The notes: generated by a model from the letters alone, not told the origin. Positions 34,324 through 46,569 are shown, counted from the stretch's first letter. The stretch is 64,000 bases of DNA from Metridium senile (GCA_949775045.1 OX459095.1:18962311-19026310), one strand, 5' to 3'. Program-made: numbers and translations.

Positions 34324-34640
34324 CTTATGGCTTTCAGGATTCTTTCTATTATTTTTAGATTATCCATATATTATCGTTGTCAAACTGTGTTTTGCCAATA
34401 TAAAGAAGACCTCCAAATTAGCGAAGCGATACGAGGCTACTTTTCTCAAGGATATCAAAATGCCGAAATGACTTGCAATTTTGAAAGAGATTCTATTTAC
34501 AAAAACAATCAAATAAGCTTGTTCATTTGCATTGAACTTCCAACGGTACAAAGATAATAAAAATATAATACAACAACAATAACAGAGTAATACTGAATAA
34601 TGAGAAATAAAATAAAGATAAAAGACGAGAGAACTAGATT

Positions 34641-34750
34641 AGAGCCTAGAGGGGATTGGGGCGAGACAACGGCGGGGAGCGAAAGGCGGAGAGAGCCCCT
34701 GGTCTCACGAGGCACGAATCTCACTTTCGCGAGTACAGAATCTGTACTCG
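34641..34750 (+). promoter_or_regulatory. inverted promoter block upstream of the helicase
   Basis: A GC-rich 90-bp block (34641-34730) is repeated almost exactly, inverted, before the DUF6589-like gene. It ends about 123 bp before the helicase ATG. It is followed by the 19-bp interrupted palindrome GAGTACAGAATCTGTACTC (34731-34749), two ATTGG boxes, and AAACCGGTTT at 34833-34842. Promoter or transposase-binding role is inferred from position. Confidence 0.6.
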
Positions 34751-34853
34751 TCATTTGATTGGCTCTCAATAAGATCCGATAGAAACTGCGCTCTCATTGG
34801 TCAGTCTGAGTTATTTTTATCACCTTGTGATAAAACCGGTTTCCACAAACAAA

Positions 34854-37323
34854 ATGGCGAGCGAAGTGAATGATGATGATCTAGTGTTTGTTCAAGAATA
34901 TCGTAAAGCTGTAGAGAATACACTCGAAAGTTTCCCAAATGTCCAGCAGATGAAAGAAGTTCAAGAAGATGCCCTTTTGACTTTTATTAAAAGGAGAGAT
35001 GTAATAGCTGTATTGCCTACAGGAAGCGGAAAATCGCTGATATTCCAAGCTGTTCCTGGAGTCGCTTCTTATTTAAGCAAGACAGGTTTTGATTACCCCT
35101 CAAAGCCAATAATTGTGGTCGTATGGCCGCTGAATTCGCTTATTTCTTCGCACATGAAAGAATTGGAAGCTGTTGGCATTTCATCGTGTTCGCTTTCTGA
35201 TGAAAATGTCGCTGAAGCGGACGTGAAAGTTGGCAAGTTCTCCATTGTATTCGCAAATCCTGAATCGATAGTGGAGAACCAAAAATGGCGTGAAATGCTG
35301 AAATCTCCTGTATACCAGGAACGGTTATTTGGTCTTGTAACAGATGAGGCACATGTAGTTCCTAAGTGGTAAGTTTGAATTGCACTTTATATAACTTAGT
35401 TGAACTACAAGTTTTAATAAAAGAGCAACGCATTCTGTAACGGATCAACCGACAGTAAATAACAACTAAAAACCTCAAAACATTTTGATTTTTCCGATTA
35501 GTTTACTTACATTAACAAAACATAGTTGATTATTATCATAACTTATCAGATAATTTTATTGGATTCACCGATACAAACACAATAACTTCACTTTAAATTG
35601 GACTGTGTTGTTTGACGTCGAGAACATGGAGCACACTGTATAAAAAAACGTATAAATTACTTAAACTTTAAACCTTGATCCACACAAATCAAACTAAATT
35701 AAACTTTTAATCGTAGTAAATCCACACAAATCAGTATAAAAGTATTTATTAGTTCTAATTCACTTCTTTTAAGAATCAACTCCTATTAGTTTTAATTTAT
35801 TAAAACTACTAAACAAGTTAAGAAGTCGATTCTTAACTTAGAAATGTTTTTTTTTTGCCACTGATTTTGAATTGATTTTACATACATGCTCACAACCCTA
35901 AGTTTACTTTAAGCATGTTTCATTTCCACCAACTCACATTATATCATTTTAAACTATGTTCTTTTACTTATGTCTCTTTATCTATGCTTTATTTTCAAGG
36001 GGAAAAGGAAATGCCAAGGAGAAAAAGGCTGCCTTTAGACAATCCTTCTTCAGGCTTGGAGAAGTAAGGTCTCTGTTGCCTGCTGGTTGTCCAGTGCTAG
36101 CTTTGACTGCAACAGCCACAGCAGAAGTCAGGAAGGACACCATTGAAGGCCTGGGTTTAAAGCCAGATACACATCAGATAACTGTCAGTCCGGATCGTGC
36201 AAATATTTATTTGTATAAGACTAAAGTGAATAAGACATTGGATTGTTTTCAGTGGTTGGTAGATATTCTTAGAGATGAAAGAAACACCACTCCAAGAACT
36301 ATAGTATATTGCAAATCGCAAAAGCATTGTGGAAAACTATATCAATTTTTTAAGTATGAACTTGGGAAAAAGGCATTTTTCCCAGAAGGTGCAAAGCAAG
36401 TTTGCCAAAATTCATTAATTGCAATGTACCATGCTAACACCTTGCCCAAACACAAAGAAACTGTTGCAGAGTCTCTGTTTAATACAGATGGTATATGTAG
36501 GGTTGTATTTGCAACAACAGCCTTAGGAATGGGTGTCAACCTGAAGGATGTACGCAATGTTATTCATTATGGACCACCCCGTGAAGTGGATGACTTTGTA
36601 CAAGAGATGGGAAGAGCTGGTCGAGATGGAAATCCTGCAAAGTCATTATTATTTTATGCAGGTATCCATCTCAAGAAATGTTCCCCATCCATGAAAGAAT
36701 ATGCTACTAATACTGTTGGCAAATGCCTTAGAGAAATACTGCTCAAAGACTTTGGGGAGGATGTCAAAAGAAGTGAATTGCAGGCAGGTCACGACTGCTG
36801 CATAATATGTCATGAACAATGTAACTGTTTTGATGGCAAGTGTAATATTGAAGTTCCCGTATTTGCTAATATACCTTCTACACAAAAACCAATTACCAAA
36901 AGGAAAGTAACAAAACAGCAAAAAGATGAACTGAGAGAACTTTTGACTGACCATAAAAAACAATTGGAATTGAATTGTCCAGCTTATGTTTTGTCGTCTG
37001 AAGCAACAACCGGATTTACTGATTCCCTTATCAAGAGTGTGATTAAAAATGCCAAGAGCATTTTCAACTTAGATGACTTAATTGAACTTACTCCAGTATT
37101 TAAGAAATCACAAGCTGTTAAAATTTTGTACATGATTAGAGATGTATTTGAGGACTTTGAACTTAACATGGAGTCTGAAATTGCAGAGGATGATGATAAC
37201 ATCAATATGGATATTGACTATGCATTTGGAGGTTATTATGAATCAGACAGTGAAAGTGATTCTGATGGTTCTGTGGCTTCAGATATGACAGAGTTATCAG
37301 GTATTATGGAGTTACATGTTTGA
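34854..37323 (+). CDS. RecQ-like DNA helicase of the 11.8-kb transposon (2 exons)
   Basis: Exons 34854-35368 and 36000-37323 join in phase (TG/G = Trp172) to give 612 residues. I start at ATG in AAAATGGCG, although an open frame extends 19 codons upstream. Motifs: Walker A PTGSGKS (55-61), VVVWPLNSLISSH, DEAH (164-167) followed by the RecQ-type aromatic loop with Trp-Gly, ALTATAT, IVYCKSQKHC, TALGMGVNL, and arginine-finger motif QEMGRAGRDG (about 372-381). A Cys cluster at about 438-454 (CCIICHEQCNCFDGKC) fits the RecQ zinc-binding subdomain. The tail is acidic and Ser-rich; I see no HRDC domain. Expected to be a 3'-5' DNA helicase in the nucleus. Position between the transposon ends suggests a role in transposition or post-excision repair, which is inference. 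Confidence 0.9.
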
Positions 37324-37343
37324 TACACTAAGGTTTATAAAGC

Positions 37344-37478
37344 TAGAGTACAAATATCATACCCGTGAAACAAGTAGTACTAATTAGTGATAATTAAACA
37401 ATAGAAAACAATATAATTAACCAAAAATTTCACTATTTAGTACTAATTATGTTCCCCGCTTTTAATGTTTGTACTCTA
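37344..37478. mobile_element. TAGAGTR-family palindromic MITE
   Basis: Ends TAGAGTACAAATATCA ... TTTGTACTCTA, with core TAGTACTAATTAGT. It starts 21 bp after the helicase stop codon. Confidence 0.8.
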
Positions 37479-37674
37479 ATTGCAACGTTTGCTATTTTTA
37501 TATTGTACTAATAGACCAAATCGAAATATGACGGCCTGCTATTGTTCTTGACTGACAAGCTTTGTGTTCATGATGGAATACAATGGAGTTTTTACATGAA
37601 TGAGAGGCCAGTGAGTCAAGAACAATGGTTATTCAAGTTGGTTATTTAAATTGCAGCTACTACATGGTATTAAG

Positions 37675-38066
37675 TACAGTAAAAACCTGCATATAAGAAG
37701 CACTATTTTTCAAGGTTAGGCGTAAGTGATTCTTATATAATTGGTATTTAGTGAGGAATTAGGATAAGGTGGTTCTTAAATGGTTCTTATTTACAAAGCA
37801 AAAACAATTTCCCTTATATAGTTTTTTTTATGTTATATAAATTGTTATGTAGAAGCATCTGAATGACGAATGTATTCTCATTGAAAAATAACTGATAAAA
37901 CATTTGTAAAACATTTTTTTTTTCATTGATTTTAAATTTGGTCATATTCAGACTCAAAGTGTATTTTTCAAATGACCAAATAAATCTTGAAACCTTTCAT
38001 ATAAGAACCAGTCTAGATTTTTAGCCTAGTGGTCCTTAACCTGGTCATATGCTGGTTTTTACTGTA
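37675..38066. mobile_element. MITE with TACAGTAAAAACC termini (pogo-like)
   Basis: TACAGTAAAAACCTGCATAT pairs with ATATGCTGGTTTTTACTGTA. Interior words resemble the element at 59973. CAGT tips at a TA site are typical of pogo/Tigger-type elements. Confidence 0.75.
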
Positions 38067-38189
38067 ATATATTCACATTTAAGTATATTCCAAAATAACC
38101 AATCTTGTTGAGACACAGATATATTTTACAAACGGTATAAATTGGCAAATTGAGTTGCTAACTTAACAATAGAATTAGCAAAAACCTAG

Positions 38190-38325
38190 TAGAGTGCATT
38201 CAGTAAAAGCGTGAAACACTAATTACTAAATTGTGCAAAATAGTTCTAGTTGAAAAATAGAAAACAAAAGAATTAGCATAAAATAGTACAAAATAGTGTT
38301 TCACGCTTTTACTAAATGCACTCTA
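38190..38325. mobile_element. TAGAGTR-family palindromic MITE
   Basis: Arms TAGAGTGCATTCAGTAAAAG and onward through GCGTGAAACACT are nearly identical for 35 bp. Confidence 0.85.
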
Positions 38326-39132
38326 GAGTAATACAATATGTGTGATGTGTATATTTATAAAGCATCCATGGGTTGTCAACATGAGAGAACTGTTAAGAGA
38401 ATGCTTAAGGACTGCACACAAGCAAGTTTTAAATTTTTAATTAAATACAAATTGGCATATTTGATCAACATACAAGAAATGCCATGTACTCATATAAAGT
38501 ATTTGTCAGCACCAACAATGTGTGATTTCTAATAGGGTTCTTAATAGTACTTGGTTGTAAGAATTACTAATGCAGTTATACCGTTTGTTCTCATGAAGTT
38601 TTCAACATTTTTATATACTCCAAGTGACAATGTACAGCACAGCAAGCAATAATTTTAATCAAAATACAAATTGGCATTTATTTGATTGATGTATTACTAA
38701 TAATTGTTCAATGATAGTGAATATTATATATTGTATGTACACTACCGGTAAATGTATGGTTAATTGTAAATAACCAAATACAATTAAAAAAAACTGTTAG
38801 TTAACAGTTATATATCTTATCACAAATCCAAAAATATTTTTTTGGGAATAGTAGTAAATTCAATATATTGTACTTCACATTGGAAGAAGCTTAATAAAAT
38901 GCATTTCAAATGGAAAATATTTTTTTATAATTGTATTACACAGTGCAATTTCAGTTTAAAGGGCTGATAATACTGAAATAAACTTGAACAAGCAATATTA
39001 AAAGGTAATAAACATAATGCTCAACATGAAATTACTGGAGTGGTTAGAATAATAATTTCTTTCACATATCAAAAATTCCAATATTTCCTTGTATATCTTC
39101 TATATAAAATTAATAAATAAAACAGTTCACTG
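38326..39132. other. spacer between the two convergent transposon genes
   Basis: AT-rich sequence that should contain the 3' UTR of the minus-strand gene. I see no further gene or repeat. Confidence 0.55.
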
Positions 39133-42100
39133 TCATACAATGGGTTCTTGTTTGAAAAAGTTTTTCTTGTGTTGTGTTATCCACCTGTTCAGTGATGAAA
39201 AGTCAAGACCAGACAACAAGTTACGTCTAAAATTTGTCAAAACTGTGTACTCTCTTTCGCTCGAGGGATTATCTTTGAACACATCTGCTTTGTATGCCAA
39301 CTGAGATACAAGTGCTTTGAAGTCAGCTTCAGACTTCTGCACTTTGTGATGCCCAGTTGGTCGGTTTAATTTTAGGTCATCATCAACAGCGTCCAACAAT
39401 CTCTCAAAGTGACCAATGGACTTGCTGCATCTGCTTGCTGCACTTTCAGTTAGGTTTGGACCTAGATGCTTTAGCAATCCCTTAAGAAGGTTATTTAAGT
39501 GTTCTAATCTCAAGTCCATAGGAATGTTTTTGCCAACACCACCTTTATTATTCACTGTCCGGTTCCACATCAGAGTGTGGGCAAGGCGTGGAGATAGCAT
39601 AGCTTGGGTAAATGCCTGAAGTCGTAAAGCAGCAAGGGCATATTTAGTGTGGTTGTTTGCTCTGTACAATAACAAGGCAAATTTCCAACATCTAAGGGTA
39701 CGTAGCCCATCTCCCTCCTTTATAGAGTCATCAAAGTTTCTTAGATAGAGACCCATGCTAAGACGTAATCTTGCATAATTGTACACATCATCTCTTTCTT
39801 TTGAATCAGGTTGTTCTGGTTTCTTTGTCGATGGATCACTTGACTCAATTGGGCCCTCAGAATCAGGATGTACCTTTCTCATGTGGTTGTCTCTGGATTT
39901 TAAATATGTGTATTCCTTACCACAGACAAAACAGCTAAATTTAGGCACTGGCTTAGGACGGTTTGCCTCTATTAATTGGTTTCTCATCCCATCCAACTCT
40001 TTCTGCTGATCAGTCATTACAAATTTGAAAAGCATTTTTTCCATGTGTCGATGCAACCATTTCCTCTTGATCTCTTTTGAGCTAGTATGTAAGATGTTAG
40101 GAGGGATAAATGATTCTGCTGGTGTGGTTAGTGAATCCATGCTGAAATACTTAAGAACTGCTGCAGCAATGTAGGCATCAGTCTCCAAATTGACATAGTC
40201 TTTACAATAGTTCAGATTATCCAACACGTTAGTGGTCTTAGCATTCACATTGTTAATAACATTCATATTACTGCACATAGTACCAATATCATTACCAGAG
40301 TTAGGGCGGAAGAATATGTCATACAAGACCTATAATGATCAAAACACAATATCATTGGCTTGAAAATTGAATATACACCTATTTCAATTAATGTTTTCCA
40401 TCTGGAATGGTTGATCTGAGACTGATATATTGTGGGAGGTCATTGAACTGTAAATGTACTATTATAATCACACTTGAATATTAATGTTAACTTCTGAAAT
40501 ACTATTATCTGTAATTCAGCACCATTCAAGTGTGATTAAAACAATGTATTTGAAATTTAATGAACTCCCACAATTCCTATTTGTATCAGATCAACCATTC
40601 CAGATGGACAATGTTAATTGAAATAGGTGTATATCTTAAAGTGGTTATTAAGGTTACTGTTAACATACAATTTAAGGTGATAGAGTGCAAACACTATATC
40701 CATGAAATAGAATCAAATTTCTGGATGAGTGATACTGACTAAATAGTGACTTATTAAAAACTATTGGTTAGAAACTGTTTTGTTTGTATTTCATGGTTTT
40801 AGTGTTTTCACTTTAAGTTTCAATTTATGTCAAATTAATCTAAAATTGTGAAGTTTCAAAATAGTAATTGTCCAAAAACACTGACAAAATATGATTTTTC
40901 TTTGAAGGTAGTTAAAAAATATGTGTTAACTTTCCAGATACTAGTTGTAAAATATCACCTGGTATAAAATACGCACTGCATGCCAATCTTCTACTTTGGA
41001 CAGGAAACCCTCTAGACGTTCAAATTGGTTGTCACCATCAGATCTGGCATCCTTCGAGTGTGTAGCCCGCTCATCTGTTAGTTCATCTCCACCATAAAAC
41101 AGCTTTTCCATTATCTCAACAACCTCTTCATCACCTTGGATGTTCTTACTAATTGGCAGATACTTATCATGAAGAACTTGTAGGATGTCTATCATCTCCT
41201 CATTGACATTTTCATTCTTGAACAGCAATCCAAGAGGAACCTTGCATGAAAAAAATAATGATGATAGATTGATAATAAAATTATGATGATTAATTATATA
41301 GTGATACATTATAATAGGTATTATGATAATGATTGTGGCAATGACAAAGATTATGATAATGATTGTGGAAATGATACTGATTATGATAATGATTGTGTCA
41401 ATGACAATGATTATGATAATGATTGTGTCAATGACAATGATTACAATAATGATTGTGTCAATGACAATTATGATAATGGTTGTGTCAATGACAATTATGA
41501 TACTGATTATGATAATGATTGTGTCAATGACAATGATTATGATAATGATTGTGTCAATGACAATGATTACAATAATGATTGTGTCAATGACAATTATGAT
41601 AATGGTTGTGTCAATGACAATTATGATACTGATTATGATAATGATTGTGTCAATGACAATGATTATGATAATGATTGTGTCAATGACAATGATTACAATA
41701 ATGATTGTGTCAATGACAATTATGATAATGGTTGTGGCAATGACAATTATTATGATGATGGTTGTGGCAATGACAATTATGATAATGATTGTGTCAATGA
41801 CAATGATTATGATAATAATTATCAGAACTATTGACAATGACAATGAATAATTACAATAAGGATTATAACAATGATCACAATGAATGTGATAATATTCATG
41901 AATAATGATTGTAATTATACCTGCTGTGATTTCATAGACATCTCCTTAGAGTATTGGTGTGGAATATGCCAAACCACTATATTTCTAAATTCTTGGAGAG
42001 CAGGGATCTTTGTTACTGCTACCCGAGTAACTAGTGGTATCATGTCACAAAGGAAGTCCAGGTTATCTTGGTACGAGGGAAGAAAATCTGAATTTTCAAC

Positions 42101-44563
42101 ATCTAAGATGGATTTAATAGGTACTTTGTCCGACAAATGGGTTCCTTGGATCCTGTTTAGCACACCATTTAAATTAAACCAGTGAATACTGTTGTTTTGG
42201 TTGGTGCTAGACATGTGTTTCACTTTGATGAGCAAGTCTAGATTGTCCCCTGTGAGTTGGTAGCTAGAAGGACCTTTTGACAATTTTTCAATGATGTCTG
42301 CTTTTCGAGTGTTTTCCTTAGTATGCTTTACCACCATTGCAAAGACCTCGTCGTTGAACTTTCCTCCAACCATTGTGTTCACTCTTTCCTTCAAAGATGT
42401 GCCATCAAATGTGTGGACGGGTGAAACAGTTGTTGCAGCAGTTATTACAGTTTGTACAGGTGTTGCTACCCAGGGTTCCAGGGGCTCTAGAGGGGCAAGA
42501 GAAGGTGTTGTTGTTGAAGGTGTTACATCAAAAATATCCTGAATAGCATCTACTACTGTACATATCTGGGTATGATTGATTTGGGTCTCTTTCCATTCTT
42601 TGACTTTCTCGTCAAAGCCAAGGCCAAGCTGGTCAATTTTTTTCAACGTTCTCCAATGACTCATACAGAGTCCACTTTTGCATAATCTTGAATACAGCTG
42701 CAATAGTAAATAGATTAATTAGCCACATGATAATGTATACCATTGATCTATTAATTTGTGAACTAAAATTAATATAGCTAATTATATAAATTAAAATGCT
42801 CAAGTTCAAAATGTTGGCAAAGTTAAGTGTGTTAATATTTACATATTTATCTAGTATTTATATTAGACACCAATGTAGCCTATACTTGTTTACTTGCTAG
42901 TTTCCATTTAAATTAAAAATAGTCAATTTTGCTAAAGATTGTTAAATAATAACAATGATCATATTTCCTTAAATTCTTTGATATTTTTGATTATTACAAT
43001 TATTATTCAATTACTGAAATGTCAAGCTTTGAGATTTATGATCAGTATTTATATACCTGTTTTTCAGCTCCTCCATGCCACATTAATATTGACAATCGAT
43101 AAGCTAAAGCTGACATTGATGGAGTGCGGCATCTGAACAACACAGATGAAGCAATGCTTACTGCTCTGGTCACTTTATCCATTTGTTCAGGTTTCTTTAT
43201 GTTCGAGTCTTTCCCAGAAGCAACAGCCTTCAAAACTCTATGCAGTATTGGTCCACGTACTTGAAGCTCTTTTACCACAGTGGAATCTTTCAGGCATATC
43301 AAACTTTCAGGTTCTGAATTAGATAGGCAGGAAGGATTGCTTCTACTACACACATCTGTGCTCTCTTTCTTTACATCGCGTTCCACTTTCTGCAAAATTA
43401 GCTCTTTCAGATCAGTGGAACACCATATAGCATTAGTTGCAGCTTCTCGTTGTTCACAGGCAATTGATCTTACAAGACGGGCATCCAATTCGTCGACAAT
43501 GCGCTTTTTTACTTGTTTTGAGGGGTAATAGATTATAACCTGCAACAGTATGAATATACATAAACATTCAAAATCATACTTTAAAAATACCAATAATATT
43601 GTACGACTTACGTACATATCAATTTCAACTGAATATTACAATTTTCATATGAGAATTAAATCTTAGATATTAATATTAAAGATTTGGTCACATGAAGGTC
43701 TACCACGTACATAGCTAGTTGTCTGAATGGAAATTCGGATCTATACGTATTCTTTAAGTGACCACCTAGTGTTATTATTAAACCGAGACGGCCTTTGAAC
43801 TGTCGCTTATTTTAATAGTCGCTTATCCCCTCTTTAACTACGATTAGTCTTGACCTGTGACTTCATTATAAATTGTACTTTAATTGTCCGTCAATTGATT
43901 TATGATTCTGAATTGTAACAACATAGTATTTCTACTATTATTCATCGACAACAGTTCCACTTTACGAATATAGGTCTAACACTGTGAGTGCTATATGTGT
44001 GAGTGCGTACTAAATACTACATACGGGCCGCGACTGCGACCGTAATTCCTCTTTATCCTTACCTCAATGACAGCATTTCTGTCTTTGGGCTTTGGTGGAA
44101 CTATAAAATCGTCGTGAACATTAAGTTCATGGGTTTGGGTATTCTCTGATAGTATAGTTCTCTTCTTCCTCGCATTAGAACTTGAGCTTGGGGAATCACG
44201 GTGGCACCTCTTTGTACGCGCTATTAGTTCGACGTTCTCTTGATGTTGTTGCATTGAAAGAATGCACATCTGTTGAAATTCGCGCAGTTCGTTTGAGCTT
44301 TTTTCAAGTTTTTCAAAGGTTCGTTTGCATTTGGAGCAAATAATAGATGAGAGATTATCATCTTGAACTATTGGCGCTCCGACCACAACAGATAACCTTT
44401 CTGCGAGTTTAAGTTCGATAGACTTTTTTCCGCTTGAAATATTAAATCGACCAAGTCCAGATATTCGTACGTTTATATTGCACAGTCTGCAGATATCTTC
44501 TAGGCCGAAACTTTGCTTATTTATGATTTTTTTAACGGGAGTTTTTGGAGGAGACAAATTCAT
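39133..44563 (-). CDS. DUF6589-like protein with ZAD-like and C2H2 zinc fingers, candidate transposase (5 exons)
   Basis: Minus-strand exons 44563-44063, 43539-43057, 42697-41921, 41240-40959 and 40329-39133 all have GT/AG borders and phase 0, giving 1079 residues. The N-terminus has paired C25xxC28 and C76xxC79, like the ZAD dimerisation domain. A C2H2 finger (CX2CX12HX4H, Cys814 to His835) lies in the last exon. Around it are stretches I recognise from DUF6589 proteins of invertebrates: VPLGLLFKNENVNEEMIDIL, GGDELTDERA, EDWHA, YARLRLSMGL, LMWNRTVNNKGG, IPMDLRLEHLN. DUF6589 is of uncharacterised function as far as I know. Its place opposite the helicase within the same TIRs makes it the likely transposase, with Asp639 of GGDELT a candidate catalytic residue (inference). 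Intron 3 has expanded with a minisatellite, and intron 4 holds MITEs. Confidence 0.82.
40374..40631. mobile_element. TACACCTATTTC MITE, copy 1
   Basis: The left end is TACACCTATTTCAATTAA, and similarity to the inverted right end continues for about 75 bp through CCATCTGGAATGGTTGATC. Other copies are at 48186 and 54512. It lies in intron 4 of the DUF6589-like gene. Confidence 0.9.
40681..40815. mobile_element. TAGAGTR-family palindromic MITE, diverged
   Basis: TAGAGTGCAAACACTATATC pairs with AGTGTTTTCACTTTA, and both arms contain a copy of CATGAAAT. Same intron as the preceding MITE. Confidence 0.65.
41325..41825. repeat. minisatellite, unit about 24-30 bp, in intron 3 of the DUF6589-like gene
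   Basis: Units of ATTATGATAATGATTGTGTC plus AATGACA form a larger repeat of about 120 bp. The poly-Ile/Val extension of the neighbouring exon frame comes from this array and is intronic. Confidence 0.92.
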
Positions 44564-44619
44564 GCTACGCTGTCAGAGTTGTCATTTTTCCCGGTCGACC
44601 GCCCACGTGAGCCTTAATG

Positions 44620-44683
44620 TCAACAAAGTACAAAAACCGGTTTGGCGAGAATCAACAAAGTACAAAAACCGGTTTGGCGAGAA
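44620..44683 (-). promoter_or_regulatory. two tandem 32-bp repeats with AAACCGGTTT
   Basis: TCAACAAAGTACAAAAACCG and the next 12 bases occur twice head to tail, 57 bp before the start of the minus-strand gene. The AAACCGGTTT palindrome also precedes the helicase, making it a candidate shared regulatory or transposase-binding site. Confidence 0.5.
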
Positions 44684-44701
44684 TTTGATACCTCATTAGG
44701 C

Positions 44702-44790
44702 GCGAAAGTGAGATTCGTGCCTCGTGAGACCAGGGGCTCTCTCCGCCTTTCGCTCCCCGCCGTTGTCTCGCCCCAATCCCCTCTAGAGCC
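44702..44790 (-). promoter_or_regulatory. inverted promoter block upstream of the DUF6589-like gene
   Basis: Reverse complement of the block at 34641-34730, ending 138 bp before the ATG at 44563, so spacing is similar at both ends of the transposon. Confidence 0.6.
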
Positions 44791-45052
44791 GCTGGAACCC
44801 AGGGTACTATATAGGCCACTAGAAGTGTTTATAAAATGTAGTTTTAAGGTAGCATCACTATCAAGATAGCTTTTTCCTCGACAGTACTCGAACAAAAAAT
44901 CTTAGCTATTTCTGACAAAAAGGAAGGCCAAAATAAGATCAAACTATAACCTCGAGTTTATCCATCTATTCCTACTACACAAATCTGTGTATTCAAAAAT
45001 AAATAAATGTCAAGTCATCTTGTATTTTGCGCTCTGACTGAAGATCCAAGTC

Positions 45053-45388
45053 TGAAGTCTGAAGTCTGAAGTCTGAAGTCTGAAGTCTGAAGTCTGAAGT
45101 CTGAAGTCTGAAGTCTGAAGTCTGAAGTCTGAAGTCTGAAGTCTGAAGTCTGAAGTCTGAAGTCTGAAGTCTGAAGTCTGAAGTCTGAAGTCTGAAGTCT
45201 GAAGTCTGAAGTCTGAAGTCTGAAGTCTGAAGTCTGAAGTCTGAAGTCTGAAGTCTGAAGTCTGAAGTCTGAAGTCTGAAGTCTGAAGTCTGAAGTCTGA
45301 AGTCTGAAGTCTGAAGTCTGAAGTCTGAAGTCTGAAGTCTGAAGTCTGAAGTCTGAAGTCTGAAGTCTGAAGTCTGAAGTCTGAAGTC
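45053..45388. repeat. (CTGAAGT)n 7-bp repeat in the right TIR, about 48 units
   Basis: Essentially perfect tandem array, the reverse complement of the left-end unit, reaching to within 17 bp of the element tip. Confidence 0.95.
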
Positions 45389-45411
45389 CCCTCAGCGCTT
45401 CCGTACGATAC

Positions 45412-46518
45412 ATATCAAATACACTAAACATATTGAAATTACAATTTATTACTCGGGCTACCTGTGGTAGCTCGAGTCTAAAAATGCAAACGGTTCTTCG
45501 TCGTCGTCGTCGTCTTTGTCGTGGTCCTCAAATTGGAGGGTCAGGTCCCAGGCGTTCCTAGTAGTGCATGACAGCGCATGGGCAACGATCGCTGACCGAA
45601 GGTTAATACGAACGAATAAATATCGATTGAAATGAAAACTTGTTTTTATTTGTGATATGATTGACGAGACTGACGATGATTGGCGTTGCATTATTTTGGA
45701 TAACATGTGAAGACGAGTCATTGTGAAAATGACGAGTAAATTGTTAGGTCGAACATCGGCTCGCGTTTACTCGTTTAACTCTGATCCCTCAGAAAGCAGT
45801 ATATATTTTGGACTGATGATCGGCGACACATTCCCTATTGTTAGTTGCTGTATAACATGGTTGACACCCGAAATATAGCTTGCATTTGCTTTTTTTTTTT
45901 TATATAAAGACGAGGATATCTTGGCCGGAATGATCCGCCGTTAGCGAAGTCCTTTGCACAAAACAGAAGATGTGCCAGCAGAATTGCATTCGCTACGGCA
46001 TATTATCAAGCACTTACAAACAGAAATCTTGAGTTTATTTTGATTAATGAGCTATTTTTGTTCTTCATATTAATGTCAGAGAACGTGACTTCCTTCACGA
46101 AGCCTACAAAGCGAACACCGTCAACATGGCATGAAAACATACAAATCGGCCAGCCCAAATCGCCTCAAAAATTACACAAATTGCTTTAGTAACTATCTAT
46201 CTTTCTTGTTCTGACGTTCAATTTTCAAGAACAACTTCAAATTTTCGAAGCTTTCGAGTTTTCGAACTCTAGATCGCATTATTCTGAAACTTCGTAGCGG
46301 CGCTTTGGGGGGAGGGGACGGGGTGAAATGTCAACACTTTCTAACACAGGCATCCCGGTACATAGAAATATATGTCGATTCATATAGCCCCAAAAAAAAA
46401 CACAAATGCCTCAAGAACTGTCGATCTTTATTTTCGTGACGTTTATTTCTCAAAAGGTTCTTGATAATAATGAGAGACTTAGTTTTCATTTTCTCAATAA
46501 CAACATGATGAAATTTGG
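45412..46518. other. spacer between two transposons, no gene supported
   Basis: Mostly unique sequence. A minus-strand frame, 45458-45721 (87 codons), ends with an acidic DKDDDDDEEPFAFLD stretch from a GTC/GTCGTC run. I do not recognise it. Confidence 0.5.
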
Positions 46519-46569
46519 GATAAGTATGGTGGCCCATAACTGCCACTACATTTATAACCATCTTTAGTA

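Larger units (their letters stand above)
33629..45405. mobile_element. 11.8-kb autonomous-looking DNA transposon: RecQ-like helicase plus DUF6589-like protein
   Basis: CGATAC at 33623-33628 is repeated at 45406-45411. The ends, TACGGAAGCGCTGAGGGG and its complement, continue into ACTTCAG tandem repeats on both sides. Internal inverted blocks at 34641-34730 and 44702-44790 lie just upstream of two convergent genes: a helicase (34854-37323, +) and a five-exon ZAD/C2H2 protein (39133-44563, -). Both genes are open with good splice sites. A 6-bp duplication with TAY termini is what I recall for the IS3EU superfamily. Helicase-bearing DNA transposons are known in Academ, which has shorter duplications. 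Superfamily placement is unresolved. Confidence 0.85.

Noticed and set aside
34797..34853. Upstream start for the helicase
   Set aside because: The open extension MVSLSYFYHL lacks similarity to helicases, and ATG at 34854 has a better context.
41241..41843. Poly-Ile/Val N-terminal extension of the 41240-40959 exon as a membrane segment
   Set aside because: It is the reverse strand of a minisatellite and is removed by an AG acceptor at 41241-41242.
45458..45721. 87-codon minus-strand frame as a host exon
   Set aside because: Acidic run comes from a short trinucleotide repeat; no domain, splice context or homologue recognised.
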